A DNA stretch of 5,444 nt from JANOBJ01 sp031411575 (GTDB taxonomy: Bacteria; Pseudomonadota; Gammaproteobacteria; Burkholderiales; Burkholderiaceae_C): contig JANOBJ010000393.1 of the NCBI GenBank assembly GCA_031411575.1, positions 1 through 5,444 on the forward strand, written 5' to 3'. Shown one piece after another: positions 5,435 through 5,444 of this stretch; the stretch's first letter is position 1; each line of letters starts with the position of its first letter. The position numbers and the translations under genes are program-made. Under the pieces are notes generated by a model. The model saw only the letters and a list, made by a program, of their open reading frames with translations. It was not told the DNA's origin and did not search any database.

Positions 5435-5444
5435 TAAACTCTCA

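Larger units (their letters stand above)
5132..5444. other. Non-coding stretch to the window edge
   Basis: These 313 bases carry no reading frame that I can support on either strand; the best reverse frame, starting near 5237, is only about 29 codons and looks random. GC is low in parts (about 42% at 5281-5340). TATCGGG occurs twice, near 5187 and 5209. The right half holds a 17-base palindromic repeat and two tandem operator-like palindromes, listed separately, so the last 40 bases are probably the control region of a gene beginning just outside the window. Confidence 0.6.

Noticed and set aside
5132..5444. CRISPR array, tRNA or attachment site in the right-hand non-coding stretch
   Set aside because: Only two short palindromes and one single repeat copy are seen; there is no regular spacing of multiple repeats and no cloverleaf.

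Overview
The window looks like a chromosomal segment of a beta-proteobacterium of the order Burkholderiales, most likely family Comamonadaceae (Polaromonas, Rhodoferax, Variovorax or Acidovorax type). Three things point there: the gene order ABC-2 permease, BolA-like protein, murA, hisG, hisD; the protein sequences, with a short-form HisG and an IbaG-type BolA directly before MurA; and two kinds of small interspersed repeat that I recall as abundant in Comamonadaceae genomes. No database search was possible, so the taxon is an inference.

Positions 1-4370 hold a compact, GC-rich, same-strand gene run. It begins inside an ABC-2 type export permease whose first codons lie to the left of the window. 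The IbaG-like BolA protein follows after 15 bases, then murA after 7, hisG after 22 and hisD after 28. The run links envelope functions (a transporter, and the first committed step of peptidoglycan precursor synthesis) to steps 1 and 10 of histidine biosynthesis. The spacing suggests one transcript. A palindrome-rich repeat of about 87 bases sits exactly at the murA-hisG junction. It appears to have replaced the original murA stop, adding about 29 residues to MurA. A second, 17-base palindromic repeat contains the hisD start codon.

Positions 4371-5444 differ in character. In related genomes hisD is normally followed by hisC and hisB, but here no his gene follows. Instead there are about 200 bases without a convincing gene, containing a sequence that resembles one end of an IS256-family element. 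Next comes an unrecognised 187-residue membrane protein with lower GC (about 42-48% in two hand-counted lines, against 63% in a hisD line). The last 313 bases are non-coding. They hold a second copy of the 17-base palindrome and, at the very edge, two tandem palindromes that look like an operator for a gene just outside the window. This stretch looks like an accessory insertion that separates hisD from the rest of the his operon.

The main points of interest are the repeat-driven MurA extension, the hisD start inside a repeat, the break in the his operon with its unknown four-helix membrane protein, and the tandem operator at the right edge. I found no CRISPR array, no tRNA or rRNA, and no complete insertion sequence.
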